Assembly: GCF_002113025.1 (NCBI RefSeq)
Contig: NZ_NEJH01000003.1
Location: forward strand, 620,001-684,000
Direction of reading: 5' to 3'
Origin: Pseudomonas sp. B28(2017)
GTDB taxonomy: Bacteria; Pseudomonadota; Gammaproteobacteria; Pseudomonadales; Pseudomonadaceae
DNA: 64,000 bases
The position numbers and the translations under genes are program-made. Each line of letters begins with the position of its first letter. Position 1 is the first letter of the stretch. The notes under the pieces are model-generated. The model was not told where the DNA came from. It saw only the letters and a program-made list of their open reading frames with translations, and made no database searches. This document shows, piece by piece, positions 35,401 to 45,053 of the stretch.

Positions 35401-36186
35401 TCGATGATCGAGGACGTTGCCGACCCAATGCTCCTGAATGGCGCTGATTTCGGCGGGGCTCATGTCCGCCAGGACTTTGTCGAGAATACCTACAAGCATT
35501 GTGTTGTTGCGAGGTACCGCCATGGCCAGTTGGTAGCGATACGGGGTTTCACCGCTGACATACAACCCATCGAGCCTGAGCTGGCGCAGGCTCCAGACAC
35601 TGGACGCCAGATCGCCCACCACGGCGTCCACTGCGTCGGTGGCCAGTGCCTGCAACGCCGAACTGACGTTGGGCATCGCCACCAGGTTCAGGTCGGGGTG
35701 GTGGGTGCGCAGCAGTTCGTGGGGGGCGTAGTTTTCCACCACAGCTATTTTCAGGCCGTACAGTTCTTTCAGGTTATGTGGCTGGGGGCCCCCCACATGG
35801 GCCAGGATGACAATCGGAAAGTCCAGATAGGGGCGGGTGAACGACAGGTATTTCTGGCGTTCCGGGGTCGACATGATGCCTGGCAGCAGGTCAAGCTTGC
35901 CTTTTTTGGCTTGTTCCAGGACAGCAGTCCAGCTCACCGGCTCGATGGGCGTGAGCCGGGTTGCCAGCCTTTTGCGGATGATCTCGATGTAATCCGCGGC
36001 AAGGCCCTGGTAGCGGCCCTCATCGTCGCGAAACTCGAAGGGCGGCCACGACGCATCGACACCCAGGCGCAAGTCCGGGTGAGCCGCCAGCCAGCTACGT
36101 TCATCGTCAGTTAGAGTCAGCGCGCCAGCCGTTGCGGTCCAGGTCATCAGCGACAGCAAAAAAAGCACGGTCGGCAGTCTGGGCAT
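32440..36186 (-). CDS. rmcA: Redox-modulated c-di-GMP phosphodiesterase/cyclase RmcA
   Basis: A 1248-residue inner-membrane signalling protein. In order it has a signal peptide (1-22), a periplasmic solute-binding domain (about 30-265, starting RLGVDASWPPFEF), one membrane helix (about 270-295), four PAS domains, a GGDEF domain (887-891, GGDEF intact, with the I-site RDID just upstream) and an EAL domain (Glu1015 in GAEALIRWRHP). The length and order match P. aeruginosa RmcA (PA0575), where the PAS domains respond to the redox state and phenazines and the EAL activity lowers c-di-GMP. The periplasmic domain probably binds a small solute. The gene lies between the tRNA and rpoD, as in P. aeruginosa. 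Confidence 0.9.
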   Translation of the reverse strand: MPRLPTVLFLLSLMTWTATAGALTLTDDERSWLAAHPDLRLGVDASWPPFEFRDDEGRYQGLAADYIEIIRKRLATRLTPIEPVSWTAVLEQAKKGKLDLLPGIMSTPERQKYLSFTRPYLDFPIVILAHVGGPQPHNLKELYGLKIAVVENYAPHELLRTHHPDLNLVAMPNVSSALQALATDAVDAVVGDLASSVWSLRQLRLDGLYVSGETPYRYQLAMAVPRNNTMLVGILDKVLADMSPAEISAIQEHWVGNVLDHRTFWNDLLIYGLPGLLLLTIVLATVIRINRRLSSEIARRVDLEQELRSSEYHYRGLVESLSAIAWEANVTDYTYSYVSPHAEDLLGYPLSHWLIPGFWRNIIHPADLTRAQNFCDHEILAGRDHRLDYRVITADGRCLWVRDIVSLIEHGHEPVLRGLMIDITDAKRTEEALRLSEQKFASVFQQCPDILVIARLSDGCLLEVNEAFEEQIGLKAEDVIGHTATDLNIWGIPGVGPGLLQRLQAGSIRNLEMPFRRSNGHVFTGLISAEPFNLDMTSALVVVVRDITQLKETQQQLQTSEEKFAKAFHASPDGLLLSRQSDGLLLEVNDGFSRITGFNSAMSVDRSALELGIWVNLNERKQMLDLLHRDGFVRDFSCHIRRSDGQIRLCEVSSRPLPIGDDDCMLTIARDITERHLMQEKLQQAATVFESTAEGVLITDTQQHISAVNRAFTEITGYSESEALGHTPRLLASGLHDSAFYAAMWHQLTAEGHWQGEISNRRKNGELYPSWLTISAVRNREKFITHFVAVFADISSLKHAQAKLDYQAHHDPLTGLPNRTLFESRLLTALNSQKENGGQGAVLFLDLDRFKHINDSLGHPVGDLLLKGIAVRLKEQLRDIDTVARLGGDEFIILLPGLQQPSDADHLATKLLNCFTAPFQAGEHEFFISASIGTSLYPKDGCDVATLIKNADAAMYSSKAKGRNRVESYTRDLTAQASERVALEHELRRAIERNELHLCYQPKISLEDYSLVGAEALIRWRHPTFGDVPPEHFIPLAEENGMILQIGDWVLETACRQMAEWHRLYESPGPLSVNLAGAQLRQPNLLGRIEQLLKDNRLNPGFLQLEITENFIMSQAEEALAVLHQLKHLGVQLAIDDFGTGYSSLSYLKRLPLDILKIDQSFVRGLPDDPHDAAIVSAIIALGRSMQFTVIAEGVETQAQQQFLAAEGCEQIQGYIVSPPLPPDEYAATFLRTTVMAFSDGTVAKPSL

Positions 36187-36274
36187 AACGGTCTCGTTAT
36201 GGCTCTGGGGAATGTTTCGAGTGTAGACGGGCTACGGAGTGGAGGGGGGAAGTGCGGAGATATTAATCTGCCAT

Positions 36275-36305
36275 AAAACAAAACCCCCGGCCTGGGCCGG
36301 GGGTT
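36275..36305 (-). terminator. Intrinsic terminator after rpoD
   Basis: An 11-bp GC-rich inverted repeat (36282-36292 / 36295-36305) followed on the minus strand by TTTGTTTTA. It lies a few bases after the rpoD stop and ends the rpsU-dnaG-rpoD transcript. Confidence 0.85.
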
Positions 36306-36311
36306 CTGGTA

Positions 36312-38159
36312 TCACTCGTCGAGGAAGGAGCGCAGATGCTCGCTTCTCGTCGGGTGGCGCAGCTTGCGCAGCGCCTTGGCTTCGATTTGACGAATCCGCT
36401 CACGGGTCACGTCGAACTGCTTGCCAACCTCTTCGAGAGTGTGGTCGGTATTCATGTCGATACCGAAACGCATGCGCAGTACCTTGGCTTCACGGGCAGT
36501 GAGGCCGGACAGCACTTCGCGAGTCGCTTCCTTAAGGCTCTCAACGGTTGCAACATCGATTGGCGACTGCATGGTCGAGTCTTCGATGAAGTCACCCAGA
36601 TGGGAGTCTTCGTCATCACCGATCGGGGTTTCCATGGAGATCGGCTCTTTTGCGATCTTCAATACCTTGCGGATCTTGTCCTCAGGCATTTCCATGCGTT
36701 CGCCCAGCTCTTCCGGGGTCGGTTCGCGACCCATTTCCTGCAGCATCTGGCGGGAAATACGGTTGAGTTTGTTGATCGTCTCGATCATGTGCACCGGAAT
36801 ACGAATGGTGCGGGCCTGGTCGGCGATCGAGCGAGTGATCGCCTGACGGATCCACCAGGTGGCATAAGTCGAGAATTTGTAGCCGCGACGGTATTCGAAC
36901 TTGTCTACCGCTTTCATCAAGCCAATGTTGCCTTCCTGGATCAGATCGAGGAATTGCAGGCCACGGTTGGTGTACTTCTTGGCGATCGAGATCACCAGAC
37001 GCAAGTTGGCTTCAACCATCTCTTTCTTCGCGCGGCGGGCCTTGGCCTCACCGATCGACATGCGACGGTTGATGTCCTTGATTTCGACGATGGTCAAACC
37101 GGTTTCGATTTCCAGCGCGGTCAGCTTCTGCTGGCAACGGACGATGTCCGGCTGCAGGCGGCCAATGGCTTCAGCATATTTACCTTTGCCTTTGGCCAGG
37201 GTATCACTCCAGCTCTCGTCGACTTCGTTGCCCGGGAACTGGCGCAGGAAGTCCGCACGCGGCATGCGCGCATCACGAACGCAGAGCTGCATGATTGCGC
37301 GCTCTTGCTGACGCAGGCGATCCAGGGCGCTGCGAACACGCTCGACCAGGGCTTCGAATTGCTTCGGCACCAGTTTGATCGGCATGAACAGATCGGCCAG
37401 GGCCAGCAACTCGGCAATCGCTGCCTTGTTGTGACGACCGTGCTTTTTCAGCGCCTTGCGGGTGATTTCCATCTGATCGGCCACAGCGCCAAAACGCTGG
37501 GCGGCGATGATCGGATCCGGACCGCTTTCGGCTTCTTCTTCGTCATCCGAAGTTTCGGCGTCTTCGTCGTCGTCCGAGTCATCCGCTTTTGCGGCCTTTT
37601 CGTCAATCGGCGGCGGCACTTCTGCCGCAGGCGGTGCAATGCCGTCGTCCGGGTCGATATAACCGCTCAGGACGTCGGACAGGCGACCACCTTCGGTGGT
37701 GACGCGGGTGTACTCGGAGAGAATATGATCAACCGTGCCAGGGAAGTGCGCGATTGCGCTCATCACTTCACGGATGCCCTCTTCAATACGCTTGGCGATT
37801 TCGATTTCGCCTTCACGTGTGAGGAGCTCCACCGTACCCATTTCGCGCATGTACATGCGCACCGGGTCGGTAGTGCGACCAATGTCGGTCTCGACCGCAG
37901 CCAACGCTGCAGCGGCCTCTTCGGCTGCGGCTTCATCGGTATCGGCGTCGGCCAGCATAAGGGAATCCTTATCTGGCGCAACCTCGAATACGTTGATCCC
38001 CATGTCATTGATCATGCGGATGATGTCTTCCACCTGTTCCGGATCTGAAATATCCTCCGGCAGGTGGTCGTTGACCTCCGCGTAAGTCAGGTAGCCCTGC
38101 TCACGACCAAGTGTGATCAACTCTTTGATACGAGACTGCTGTTGCGCTTTTCCGGACAT
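36312..38159 (-). CDS. rpoD: RNA polymerase primary sigma factor RpoD (sigma-70)
   Basis: The housekeeping sigma factor, 615 residues. Region 1.1 is at the N-terminus (about 1-80). An acidic linker of Asp/Glu runs (about 190-215) is typical of gammaproteobacterial sigma-70. Regions 2.1-2.4 contain [25 protein letters not shown] sequence and [10 protein letters not shown] for -10 recognition. Region 4.2 with [20 protein letters not shown] reads the -35 box. It is the last gene of the rpsU-dnaG-rpoD macromolecular synthesis operon. Confidence 0.99.
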   Translation of the reverse strand: MSGKAQQQSRIKELITLGREQGYLTYAEVNDHLPEDISDPEQVEDIIRMINDMGINVFEVAPDKDSLMLADADTDEAAAEEAAAALAAVETDIGRTTDPVRMYMREMGTVELLTREGEIEIAKRIEEGIREVMSAIAHFPGTVDHILSEYTRVTTEGGRLSDVLSGYIDPDDGIAPPAAEVPPPIDEKAAKADDSDDDEDAETSDDEEEAESGPDPIIAAQRFGAVADQMEITRKALKKHGRHNKAAIAELLALADLFMPIKLVPKQFEALVERVRSALDRLRQQERAIMQLCVRDARMPRADFLRQFPGNEVDESWSDTLAKGKGKYAEAIGRLQPDIVRCQQKLTALEIETGLTIVEIKDINRRMSIGEAKARRAKKEMVEANLRLVISIAKKYTNRGLQFLDLIQEGNIGLMKAVDKFEYRRGYKFSTYATWWIRQAITRSIADQARTIRIPVHMIETINKLNRISRQMLQEMGREPTPEELGERMEMPEDKIRKVLKIAKEPISMETPIGDDEDSHLGDFIEDSTMQSPIDVATVESLKEATREVLSGLTAREAKVLRMRFGIDMNTDHTLEEVGKQFDVTRERIRQIEAKALRKLRHPTRSEHLRSFLDE

Positions 38160-38226
38160 AACACCCTATCCACTGAAGGTCTTGGCGGGCAAAAAACAAG
38201 CCGAGGATTATACCTGAGCTATGACC

Positions 38227-40194
38227 TCACGCGCCAGTTGAGGTCGGGTTTGATGCGGAAACATTGCGACTCAAGAGGTCGCGCAGTTGATTTTTCTCTT
38301 CGCTGGTCAATTCGCTTTGACGCGCTTTTCTAAGAAGTTGTTCCAGGTTTCGCTCGCGTTGACGGGCTGACAAGCTAGTAATGGTGTCGAAAAACTGTTG
38401 TTCAAGGTTGTCTCCATCAATCAGCCACTCCTTTTCCGCCAGGGCCTTGAGCAGGCGGCCTTGTTCTGTGCCGTGCCAGCGCGCAATCAGTTGAATTGAG
38501 TTTAGCTTGGGATTCTTCTGTACGGCTTCGAGTAGCGCCACCAGCAATTGTGTGTTGGTGTGGTCCTCGGCGGCGAAGTGCCCGGCATCCTCGACTTTTT
38601 CGGCCAGTTGCGGGTGATGCAGCAGCGTGCGCAAGGCGGCGAGGGTCGGTGGTTCTACGGCGGCGGGCACCCGTGGCGCGCGGGGTTGATCGCGATCACC
38701 GCCCCGTTTGCCATTCTTGTCCCACGGTTTCTTGTCCCATTTCTTGCCTCCTGCACCGGGTTTCTTCGGCGTCCATTCCTGCTGCGGCACATACATTTCC
38801 TGTGCCTGCGGCTGATGATAGTCGCTGTAATCGGGCATTGCGTCGTAATCGATGCCTGGGTCGTAGGCCGGCGGCGCTTCTTGCGGGGCGCTTTGTGCCA
38901 GCTGGCTCACCGCTTCGCCGCTCAGGCCGGTGATTTCGCTCAGGCGCTGACGCATCAAGGTGCGCAGGTTGGCGCCCGGGACTTTGTCGATCAACGGCGC
39001 GGCGAGGGTAGCCATGTGGGCCTTGCCCTCAAGCGAGCGCGGGTCGGCTTCTTCTGTCAGTTGCTGGAAGAAGTAATCGGCCAGAGGCTGCGCGTGCTGG
39101 TTGATGCGTGCGCGGAAGGCATCGGTGCCTTCGGAGCGGACCAGGGTGTCCGGGTCTTCGCCCTCGGGCAGGAACAGAAAGCGTGCACGACGACCGTCCT
39201 GCAAGCTTGAAAGTGTCGCCTCCAGTGCCCGCCATGCAGCATTACGACCGGCCTGATCGCCGTCGAAACAGAACAATACGCTGGGCACGACGCGAAACAG
39301 TCGCTTGAGGTGTTCCTCGCTGGTGGCGGTGCCCAGGGTCGCGACGGCATTGCGCAGGCCTTGCTGGGCCAGGGCAATGACGTCCATGTAACCCTCGACG
39401 ACGATGATCTCGTCGAGATTGCGGTTGGTCTTGCGCGCCTCGTACAGGCCGTAGAGTTCCTGGCCTTTATGGAAAACCGGGGTTTCCGGGGAGTTCAGAT
39501 ACTTCGGCTTGTCGTCGCCCAATACCCGGCCGCCAAAGGCGATGACGCGCCCGCGACTGTCGCGGATCGGGAACATTACGCGGTCACGGAAGCGGTCGTA
39601 ACGTTTACCGCTTTCGGCGTTTTCGATCAGCAGGCCGGCATCAATCATGGCTTTTTGTTGCAGGGTATCGCTGCTCAAGTGTTTGAACAGGTTATCCCAG
39701 CCAGGCGGAGCAAAGCCGAGGCCGAAGTCCCGGGCGATTTCGCCAGTCAGCCCGCGACCTTTCAGGTAATCCACGGCGGCCTTGCGCGATGGGTGGCTTT
39801 TCAGGGCCTGTCGATAAAAGTCGGCAGCGGCACTGAGTAGCGGATACAGCGGCGAATCGGTTGGCTGTCGCGGTTTGTGCGGCCGGCCGCTTTCTTCGCG
39901 GGGGACTTCCATGCCGGCGGCTTTGGCCAGTTCTTCGACGGCCTGGACGAAATCCAGGTTGTCGTGGTCCATGATGAAGCCGAGGGCGTTGCCGCCAGCG
40001 CCGCAGCCGAAACAGTAATAGAACTGCTTGTCGGGGCTGACGCTGAACGATGGAGTCTTTTCTTTGTGAAACGGGCAGCAGGCGGTGTGGTTCTTGCCCG
40101 CCTTTTTCAGTTGCAGGCGCGAGCTGACCACGTCGACGATGTCGGTGCGGTTCAGAAGGTCGTCAATGAAGCTCTGGGGAATTAGCCCGGCCAT
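38227..40194 (-). CDS. dnaG: DNA primase DnaG
   Basis: A 655-residue primase that lays RNA primers for replication. The zinc-binding domain has C40, H43, C61 and C64 (CPFHKEKTPSF to YYCFGCG). The TOPRIM catalytic core includes IIVEGYMDVI and FCFDGDQAG. The C-terminal domain that contacts helicase DnaB follows a low-complexity linker rich in Pro, Lys and Gln (about 470-530). The start MAGLIPQSFIDDLL at 40194 is the normal beginning; 20 extra codons upstream are open but unlike the family. Confidence 0.98.
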   Translation of the reverse strand: MAGLIPQSFIDDLLNRTDIVDVVSSRLQLKKAGKNHTACCPFHKEKTPSFSVSPDKQFYYCFGCGAGGNALGFIMDHDNLDFVQAVEELAKAAGMEVPREESGRPHKPRQPTDSPLYPLLSAAADFYRQALKSHPSRKAAVDYLKGRGLTGEIARDFGLGFAPPGWDNLFKHLSSDTLQQKAMIDAGLLIENAESGKRYDRFRDRVMFPIRDSRGRVIAFGGRVLGDDKPKYLNSPETPVFHKGQELYGLYEARKTNRNLDEIIVVEGYMDVIALAQQGLRNAVATLGTATSEEHLKRLFRVVPSVLFCFDGDQAGRNAAWRALEATLSSLQDGRRARFLFLPEGEDPDTLVRSEGTDAFRARINQHAQPLADYFFQQLTEEADPRSLEGKAHMATLAAPLIDKVPGANLRTLMRQRLSEITGLSGEAVSQLAQSAPQEAPPAYDPGIDYDAMPDYSDYHQPQAQEMYVPQQEWTPKKPGAGGKKWDKKPWDKNGKRGGDRDQPRAPRVPAAVEPPTLAALRTLLHHPQLAEKVEDAGHFAAEDHTNTQLLVALLEAVQKNPKLNSIQLIARWHGTEQGRLLKALAEKEWLIDGDNLEQQFFDTITSLSARQRERNLEQLLRKARQSELTSEEKNQLRDLLSRNVSASNPTSTGA

Positions 40195-40674
40195 GGCGTT
40201 CTCGTCATCTGCGCTGAAAGGAACCCGAAACGTACGGCGACCATACGCGGTCATTGTTTGAGGCGCGCAAAGTGTGCGGCTCGACCAGTGTCGTCTGCGT
40301 AATCGCTGTCGGGAAGTGTATCTGCCGAAAATTCACTGACGTTAATGCCAATCAGTATTCGACTGTTTGAATGTGTTGCGCTGAATCCGCTGCGGCCAAT
40401 CATAGGCCTCGGATAGCTTATCATCTGGCACGCAAGCAGGTGCCTTGGGCTGATCGTCGTGAGAGGAATCAGTGGGTGTGCTCGTCAGTAGCCTTGAAAG
40501 GCTCGTCAGAAAAGACGTGCACCGCTGGCAAAAGAGCCAGGTCTGACGCGGTGAAGCAGATTTGTCTCGGTCGCGTCTGCGGCTTTGACGGTGAAGCATC
40601 AAGCGTTTTACGCAAATGCCATAAGCCCGGCTGAGGGCCGGGCTTGGCAGAAGCTTGCTACGATCGTCTGTGTA
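40195..40674. other. 480-bp gap between rpsU and dnaG
   Basis: No convincing gene. An 86-codon minus-strand frame (40342-40602) is Arg/Ser/Thr-rich at its start and resembles nothing I know. A hairpin (40623-40645) follows rpsU. In P. aeruginosa a GatB/YqeY-domain gene (PA0578, as recalled) sits here. I translated the region by eye and found no trace of it. The gap probably holds the internal promoter for dnaG-rpoD. Confidence 0.6.
40623..40645 (-). terminator. Hairpin after rpsU (partial terminator/attenuator)
   Basis: A perfect 9-bp stem (AAGCCCGGC / GCCGGGCTT) 30 bases after the rpsU stop. No real T-run follows on the minus strand, so termination would be partial. In the rpsU-dnaG-rpoD operon a leaky terminator at this place is known to keep primase low relative to S21. 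Confidence 0.65.
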
Positions 40675-40890
40675 TTAGTACAGACGAACGGCGCGGCGCT
40701 GTTCGCGCTGAACTTTCTTGGCGTGACGCTTAACAGCAGCTGCTGCTTTGCGCTTACGCTCAGAAGTTGGCTTCTCGTAAAATTCGCGGCTACGAACTTC
40801 AGCCAGTACACCGGCTTTTTCGCAGGAGCGCTTGAAACGACGCAGAGCTACGTCGAAGGGTTCGTTCTCTTTTACTTTGACGGCTGGCAT
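40675..40890 (-). CDS. rpsU: 30S ribosomal protein S21
   Basis: A 71-residue, very basic protein beginning [21 protein letters not shown], the standard S21 start. It is the first gene of the macromolecular synthesis operon with dnaG and rpoD downstream, and is divergent from tsaD as in other gammaproteobacteria. S21 helps pairing between the 16S rRNA 3' end and the Shine-Dalgarno. Confidence 0.99.
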
Positions 40891-41089
40891 CCAGAGCTAC
40901 CTTCATTCATTACCGGGGTCAACATCCTCGCGGCAAAAGAGCACTTGAAGACGTCGGTTTTTAAGGGTTGCGGATGTTAACCCCTCAACGCTCGGAATGC
41001 AAAGCCTCTGATCGAAAACCGCTGGTCGGGGCATCACGCGACGACTATTATGCGCGCCTTCGAATTCAGCCTAAACAAGGCGCAAACCC

Positions 41090-42115
41090 ATGCTAGTACT
41101 GGGATTAGAAACCTCCTGCGACGAAACCGGTGTCGCACTTTACGACAGTGAGCGCGGCCTGCTGGCCGATGCGCTGTTCAGTCAGATCGACCTGCACCGC
41201 GCCTATGGCGGCGTAGTGCCTGAGCTGGCTTCGCGCGATCACGTCAAACGCATGCTGCCCTTGATTCGTCAGGTGTTGGCCGAGGCCGACTGCGTGCCGA
41301 CCGAGATCGATGCGATCGCCTACACCGCGGGTCCTGGCCTGGTGGGCGCGTTGCTGGTAGGGGCTTCCTGTGCTCAGGCGCTGGCCTTTGCCTGGGGCAT
41401 TCCGGCCCTCGGCGTGCATCACATGGAAGGCCACTTGCTGGCGCCGATGCTGGAGTCGCAACCGCCGGAGTTTCCGTTCGTCGCTTTGTTAGTGTCAGGT
41501 GGCCATACGCAACTGGTTCAGGTCGACGGAATCGGTCAGTACACACTCCTGGGCGAGACCCTGGATGACGCTGCCGGCGAAGCCTTCGACAAGACGGCCA
41601 AGATGATGGGCCTCAATTATCCGGGCGGACCGGAGATCGCTCGCCTTGCGGAGCAGGGCGTTGCAGGACGTTTCATCTTCCCGCGTCCGATGTGCGACCG
41701 CCCTGGCGTTGATTTCAGCTTCAGTGGCCTGAAAACCTTTGCGTTGAATACCTGGCAGCAGTGCGTCAGCGCCGGGGGCGACGGCGAGCAAGCCCGTTGC
41801 GACATCGCGCTGGCGTTCCAGCAGGCCGTGGTGGAGACTTTGACCATCAAGTGCAAGCGTGCCCTGAAAGCCGCTGGCATGAAGCGCCTGGTGATCGCTG
41901 GCGGTGTCAGTGCCAACAAGGCGTTGCGCACTTCTCTGGAGAAAATGCTCGGCGACATGAAGGGCGATGTGTTCTATGCCCGTCCGCAGTTCTGCACCGA
42001 CAACGGCGCGATGATCGCTTTTGCTGGCTGTCAGCGCTTGCAGGCCGGTCAGCAGGAAAGTCTGGCGATCAGCGTGCAGGCGCGTTGGCCGATGGAACAA
42101 TTGTCGGCGTTGTGA
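41090..42115 (+). CDS. tsaD: tRNA N6-threonylcarbamoyladenosine transferase subunit TsaD
   Basis: A 341-residue metalloprotein that, with TsaB and TsaE, transfers threonylcarbamoyl to A37 of tRNAs reading ANN codons. It begins [17 protein letters not shown]. The metal ligands H111 and H115 in HHMEGH are at the same positions as in E. coli. The ATP-site stretch [14 protein letters not shown] and the late segment [11 protein letters not shown] are intact. It is divergent from rpsU with a 200-base intergenic region. Confidence 0.98.
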   Translation: MLVLGLETSCDETGVALYDSERGLLADALFSQIDLHRAYGGVVPELASRDHVKRMLPLIRQVLAEADCVPTEIDAIAYTAGPGLVGALLVGASCAQALAFAWGIPALGVHHMEGHLLAPMLESQPPEFPFVALLVSGGHTQLVQVDGIGQYTLLGETLDDAAGEAFDKTAKMMGLNYPGGPEIARLAEQGVAGRFIFPRPMCDRPGVDFSFSGLKTFALNTWQQCVSAGGDGEQARCDIALAFQQAVVETLTIKCKRALKAAGMKRLVIAGGVSANKALRTSLEKMLGDMKGDVFYARPQFCTDNGAMIAFAGCQRLQAGQQESLAISVQARWPMEQLSAL

Positions 42116-42138
42116 TGAGTGGCGCGCATGCCCGGCAA

Positions 42139-42708
42139 CTAAAAATGCCGTTCGCGCCCGGCAAACAGGTCGCGTAGATTGCCGCGATGACGCCAGACGA
42201 TCAGCCCGGTGAGCGTGCTCATGGGCAGCAGGGCCGCCGGTTCTTGCCAGGCCAGCAAAGGCAGGGTCAGCGGCGTGGCGATCAGGGCGGCCAGGGAGCT
42301 GGTGCGGGTCAGGTAGAACGTCAAGAGCCAGGCGCAGACCGCCAGAAGGGCTGCGGGCGGGTACAGTCCCAGCAACATGCCGGCAGCGGTGGCGACACCC
42401 TTGCCGCCGCGAAAGCGGAAGTACAACGGAAACAGGTGGCCGATGACGGCATAGACGCCGATCCAGGCCTGCTCCTGCTGCGAAAGGCCCGCAAGACGCG
42501 CAATCAGTACCGGCAGCAGGCCTTTGCAAAGGTCGCCGAGCAGGGTCAGGATGGCGAGTTTCTTGCCGGCCAGGCGCAACATGTTGGTGGCGCCGGCATT
42601 GCCCGAGCCACTCATTCGCGGATCGGGGTTACCGGTCAGGCGGCTGAGCAAAATGGCGAAGGACAGAGAGCCGAGCAGGTAGGCGAGGATCGCCAATAAC
42701 CAAAACAT
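42139..42708 (-). CDS. plsY: Glycerol-3-phosphate acyltransferase PlsY
   Basis: A 189-residue integral membrane enzyme with five or so hydrophobic helices that transfers acyl groups from acyl-phosphate to glycerol-3-phosphate, the first step of phospholipid synthesis. The three short motifs [30 protein letters not shown] and the later membrane segment fit the family. It lies between tsaD and folB on the opposite strand, as in other pseudomonads. Confidence 0.96.
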   Translation of the reverse strand: MFWLLAILAYLLGSLSFAILLSRLTGNPDPRMSGSGNAGATNMLRLAGKKLAILTLLGDLCKGLLPVLIARLAGLSQQEQAWIGVYAVIGHLFPLYFRFRGGKGVATAAGMLLGLYPPAALLAVCAWLLTFYLTRTSSLAALIATPLTLPLLAWQEPAALLPMSTLTGLIVWRHRGNLRDLFAGRERHF

Positions 42709-42782
42709 GCTAACTATTCCGGGCGAGGAAGCCCTGATTCTAACGGCGCATTGCGCCCTTGTCGTGTAGCGGAGAGAAGTGC

Positions 42783-43139
42783 TTGGACAGAGTGTTTATC
42801 GAGGGCCTGGAAGTCGACACGGTGATTGGTGCCTACGACTGGGAACGAGGCATCCGACAGTGCTTGCGTCTAGATCTGAGCTTCGCCTGGGATAATCGCC
42901 CGGCCGCAGCCGGTGATGACCTGACCCTGGCGCTCGACTACGCCAGTGTTTCCTCGCGCATCCAGGCATTTGCCGAGCAGGCGCAATTCCAGCTGGTCGA
43001 GACCTTTGCCGAGCGTCTGGTTGAAGTGTTGATGAGCGAATTCAAAATCACCTGGATGCGCCTGAAACTGACCAAGCCCGGCGCCGTCCCGGCTGCCACT
43101 GGCGGTGTGGGCGTGGAGATCGAGCGCGGATGTCGCTGA
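42783..43139 (+). CDS. folB: Dihydroneopterin aldolase FolB
   Basis: A 118-residue enzyme that converts 7,8-dihydroneopterin to 6-hydroxymethyl-dihydropterin and glycolaldehyde in folate synthesis. It begins [22 protein letters not shown], with the pterin-binding Glu in IGAYDWE. The start is a TTG at 42783, supported by GGAG at 42771-42774 with an 8-base gap; the open frame before it has no ribosome binding site. The Lys in [12 protein letters not shown] is the expected catalytic lysine region. The end overlaps folK by 10 bases. Confidence 0.95.
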   Translation: MDRVFIEGLEVDTVIGAYDWERGIRQCLRLDLSFAWDNRPAAAGDDLTLALDYASVSSRIQAFAEQAQFQLVETFAERLVEVLMSEFKITWMRLKLTKPGAVPAATGGVGVEIERGCR

Positions 43140-43657
43140 CTCAGGTATACCTCGGGCTCGGTAGCAATATCGAGCGTGAAACCCATTTGCGGGCGGGGCT
43201 CGATGCGTTGGCGGCGTTCCTTGTCGATATCCGCTGTTCGGCGGTTTTCGAAAGTCAGCCGGTGGGTATCAAGAGCGGGCCGTTCTTCAATTTCGTGGTG
43301 TCGGCGTATACCGATCTGCCGCTCATGGAGCTGGATCGCCGGTTGAAGTTCATTGAGGCCGATAACGGCCGATATGCACCGGATCGCCGAGGTTTGCCCC
43401 TGGATATCGACGTATTGCTGTTCGGTGATCTGGCGGGCAACTTCGATGGCCTGATCTTGCCGCGGGCAGAAATTCTGAAAAATGCTTTTGTTCTGTGGCC
43501 GTTGTCGTTGATAGCGCCGGACCGCGTGCACCCGGGTGTAGGAAAAAGTTTCGCCACGTTGTGGGCTGAATCGCAGATCGATCAGGTGCTGGCGCCGGTG
43601 GCTTTCGAATGGCACGGTGAGCAACTGACGCCTTCAGATTTGATGTGGGCCGACTGA
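43130..43657 (+). CDS. folK: 6-hydroxymethyl-7,8-dihydropterin pyrophosphokinase FolK
   Basis: A 175-residue kinase transferring pyrophosphate from ATP to 6-hydroxymethyl-dihydropterin, the step after FolB. The start VYLGLGSNIERE and the motif DRRGLPLDIDVLLFG, with the two magnesium-binding Asp residues, are diagnostic. It is the second gene of a folB-folK pair with overlapping ends. Its C-terminus is slightly longer than E. coli FolK. Confidence 0.95.
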   Translation: MSLTQVYLGLGSNIERETHLRAGLDALAAFLVDIRCSAVFESQPVGIKSGPFFNFVVSAYTDLPLMELDRRLKFIEADNGRYAPDRRGLPLDIDVLLFGDLAGNFDGLILPRAEILKNAFVLWPLSLIAPDRVHPGVGKSFATLWAESQIDQVLAPVAFEWHGEQLTPSDLMWAD

Positions 43658-43668
43658 CGCCTTCGCGG

Positions 43669-43757
43669 GCAAGTCGGATCGCCGCGCCGCCGCTCCCACA
43701 AGTGTTGCGCTGAACCTTGTGGGAGCGGGCTTGCTCCGGGCGGCGCTCCGACGAAGC
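43669..43757. repeat. REP-like inverted repeat between folK and cca
   Basis: A degenerate pair with the core CGCTCCCACAAG / CTTGTGGGAGCG and outer segments CCTTCG...CGAAG. It differs from the REP type at 17871 (GCGGGCTTGC in place of GCGAGCCTGC) and belongs to another subgroup. It lies between the convergent folK and cca genes. Confidence 0.75.
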
Positions 43758-43760
43758 TTT

Positions 43761-44990
43761 TCAGGTCGATGTACTTTCCTTGTAAGCCTTCAGCGCCTTC
43801 AGTCGCTCGCGCTTGATCGCCTCCCCCAGCTCCGGTCCCTTGAAGCCTTTCTCCAGCAACGGCTGAACCGCCACGCTGCGAGCAGCGGTTGCCGCGCCGC
43901 GCAAATAATCCGCTTGTGGATAATTTCTTTCTTCCAGTCCTTTGCGTCCACGCGCATCCATCTCGCATGCCGCGATGAACTCCTCGAACCGCTGTGGCCG
44001 ACGGTAAACGTCGAAGCTTTGCAGCAACTCCAGCAATGTCGATGGCTTCAGCTCAAGGGCGCGATGCCCGTGGGTGTGATACTCGCCCACCAGCACGGCC
44101 AGTTCCTGGCAGTCTCTGGGCACCTTGAAGCGTTCATTGACCGCTTTTATCAGCTTCAGCCCCTTGAACTCGTGGGCAATGTGTTGCGGCCATTCCTCCT
44201 CCGGCGTCAGGCCCTTGCCCAGGTCGTGCAGTAGGCAGGCCCAGCGCACGGTCAGCGGCTGTTTGTGTATGGCGGCTTGCTGCAAAACGCTCAGGGTGTG
44301 TACGCCTGTATCGATTTCCGGGTGGTGGGCTGGTGGTTGCGGTACGCCAAACAGTGAGTCGACCTCTGGCATCAGTACCTTGAGGGCGTCGCATGCGCGC
44401 AAAACCTCAATAAACACCTGTGGCTGATCTTCCATCAGGGCGCGGGAAACTTCCTTCCAACTGCGCTCCGGGGTTAGCGCCTCAAGCTCGCCTGACTCGC
44501 TGAGCTGGCGCATCAGTTCCAGGGTTTCCGGGGCGACGGTAAAGCCCAGTGCGGCATACCGCGCCGCAAAGCGGGCAACGCGCAGGACCCGGAGCGGATC
44601 TTCGGCAAATGCCGGGGAAACATGGCGCAGCAGGCGCGCTTCGAGATCGCGCTGGCCGTGGTACGGGTCAGTCAGGTTCTGCTGATCGTCTTCGGCCATG
44701 GCGTTAATGGTCAGGTCGCGACGGATCAAGTCTTCTTCGAGGGTGACTTCAGGGCTGGCGTGAAAAGTGAACCCGCCGTAGCCGCGTCCGCTTTTGCGCT
44801 CGGTGCGGGCGAGGGCGTATTCCTCACCGCTTTTAGGATGAAGAAACACCGGGAAATCCGCACCTACCGGACGGAAACCCTTGGCGAGCATTTCTTCGGT
44901 AGTGGCGCCGACCACTACCCAGTCGATATCAGTGACCGGTTTGCCCAGCAAGCGATCGCGTACCGCGCCGCCGACTTTATAGATCCGCAT
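43761..44990 (-). CDS. cca: CCA-adding tRNA nucleotidyltransferase with HD domain
   Basis: A 409-residue enzyme that builds or repairs the 3' CCA of tRNAs. The N-terminal class II nucleotidyltransferase signature [10 protein letters not shown] is followed by the catalytic Asp21 and Asp23 (DIDWVVVG). The [10 protein letters not shown] motif and the template segment EDxxR (about 150-160) fit. An HD phosphohydrolase domain is present (LLHDLGKG), as in the E. coli type of Cca. The length is close to the E. coli protein (412). Confidence 0.97.
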   Translation of the reverse strand: MRIYKVGGAVRDRLLGKPVTDIDWVVVGATTEEMLAKGFRPVGADFPVFLHPKSGEEYALARTERKSGRGYGGFTFHASPEVTLEEDLIRRDLTINAMAEDDQQNLTDPYHGQRDLEARLLRHVSPAFAEDPLRVLRVARFAARYAALGFTVAPETLELMRQLSESGELEALTPERSWKEVSRALMEDQPQVFIEVLRACDALKVLMPEVDSLFGVPQPPAHHPEIDTGVHTLSVLQQAAIHKQPLTVRWACLLHDLGKGLTPEEEWPQHIAHEFKGLKLIKAVNERFKVPRDCQELAVLVGEYHTHGHRALELKPSTLLELLQSFDVYRRPQRFEEFIAACEMDARGRKGLEERNYPQADYLRGAATAARSVAVQPLLEKGFKGPELGEAIKRERLKALKAYKESTST

Positions 44991-45053
44991 AAAAAACCTC
45001 CGTTAGCTCGACAGGATAACCGTTGCGTCGGGCTTTCGGAGGCCGAAACAGTA

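Noticed and set aside
40342..40602. 86-codon minus-strand frame between rpsU and dnaG
   Set aside because: Low-complexity Arg/Ser-rich start, no ribosome site, no similarity to GatB/YqeY or another family I know.
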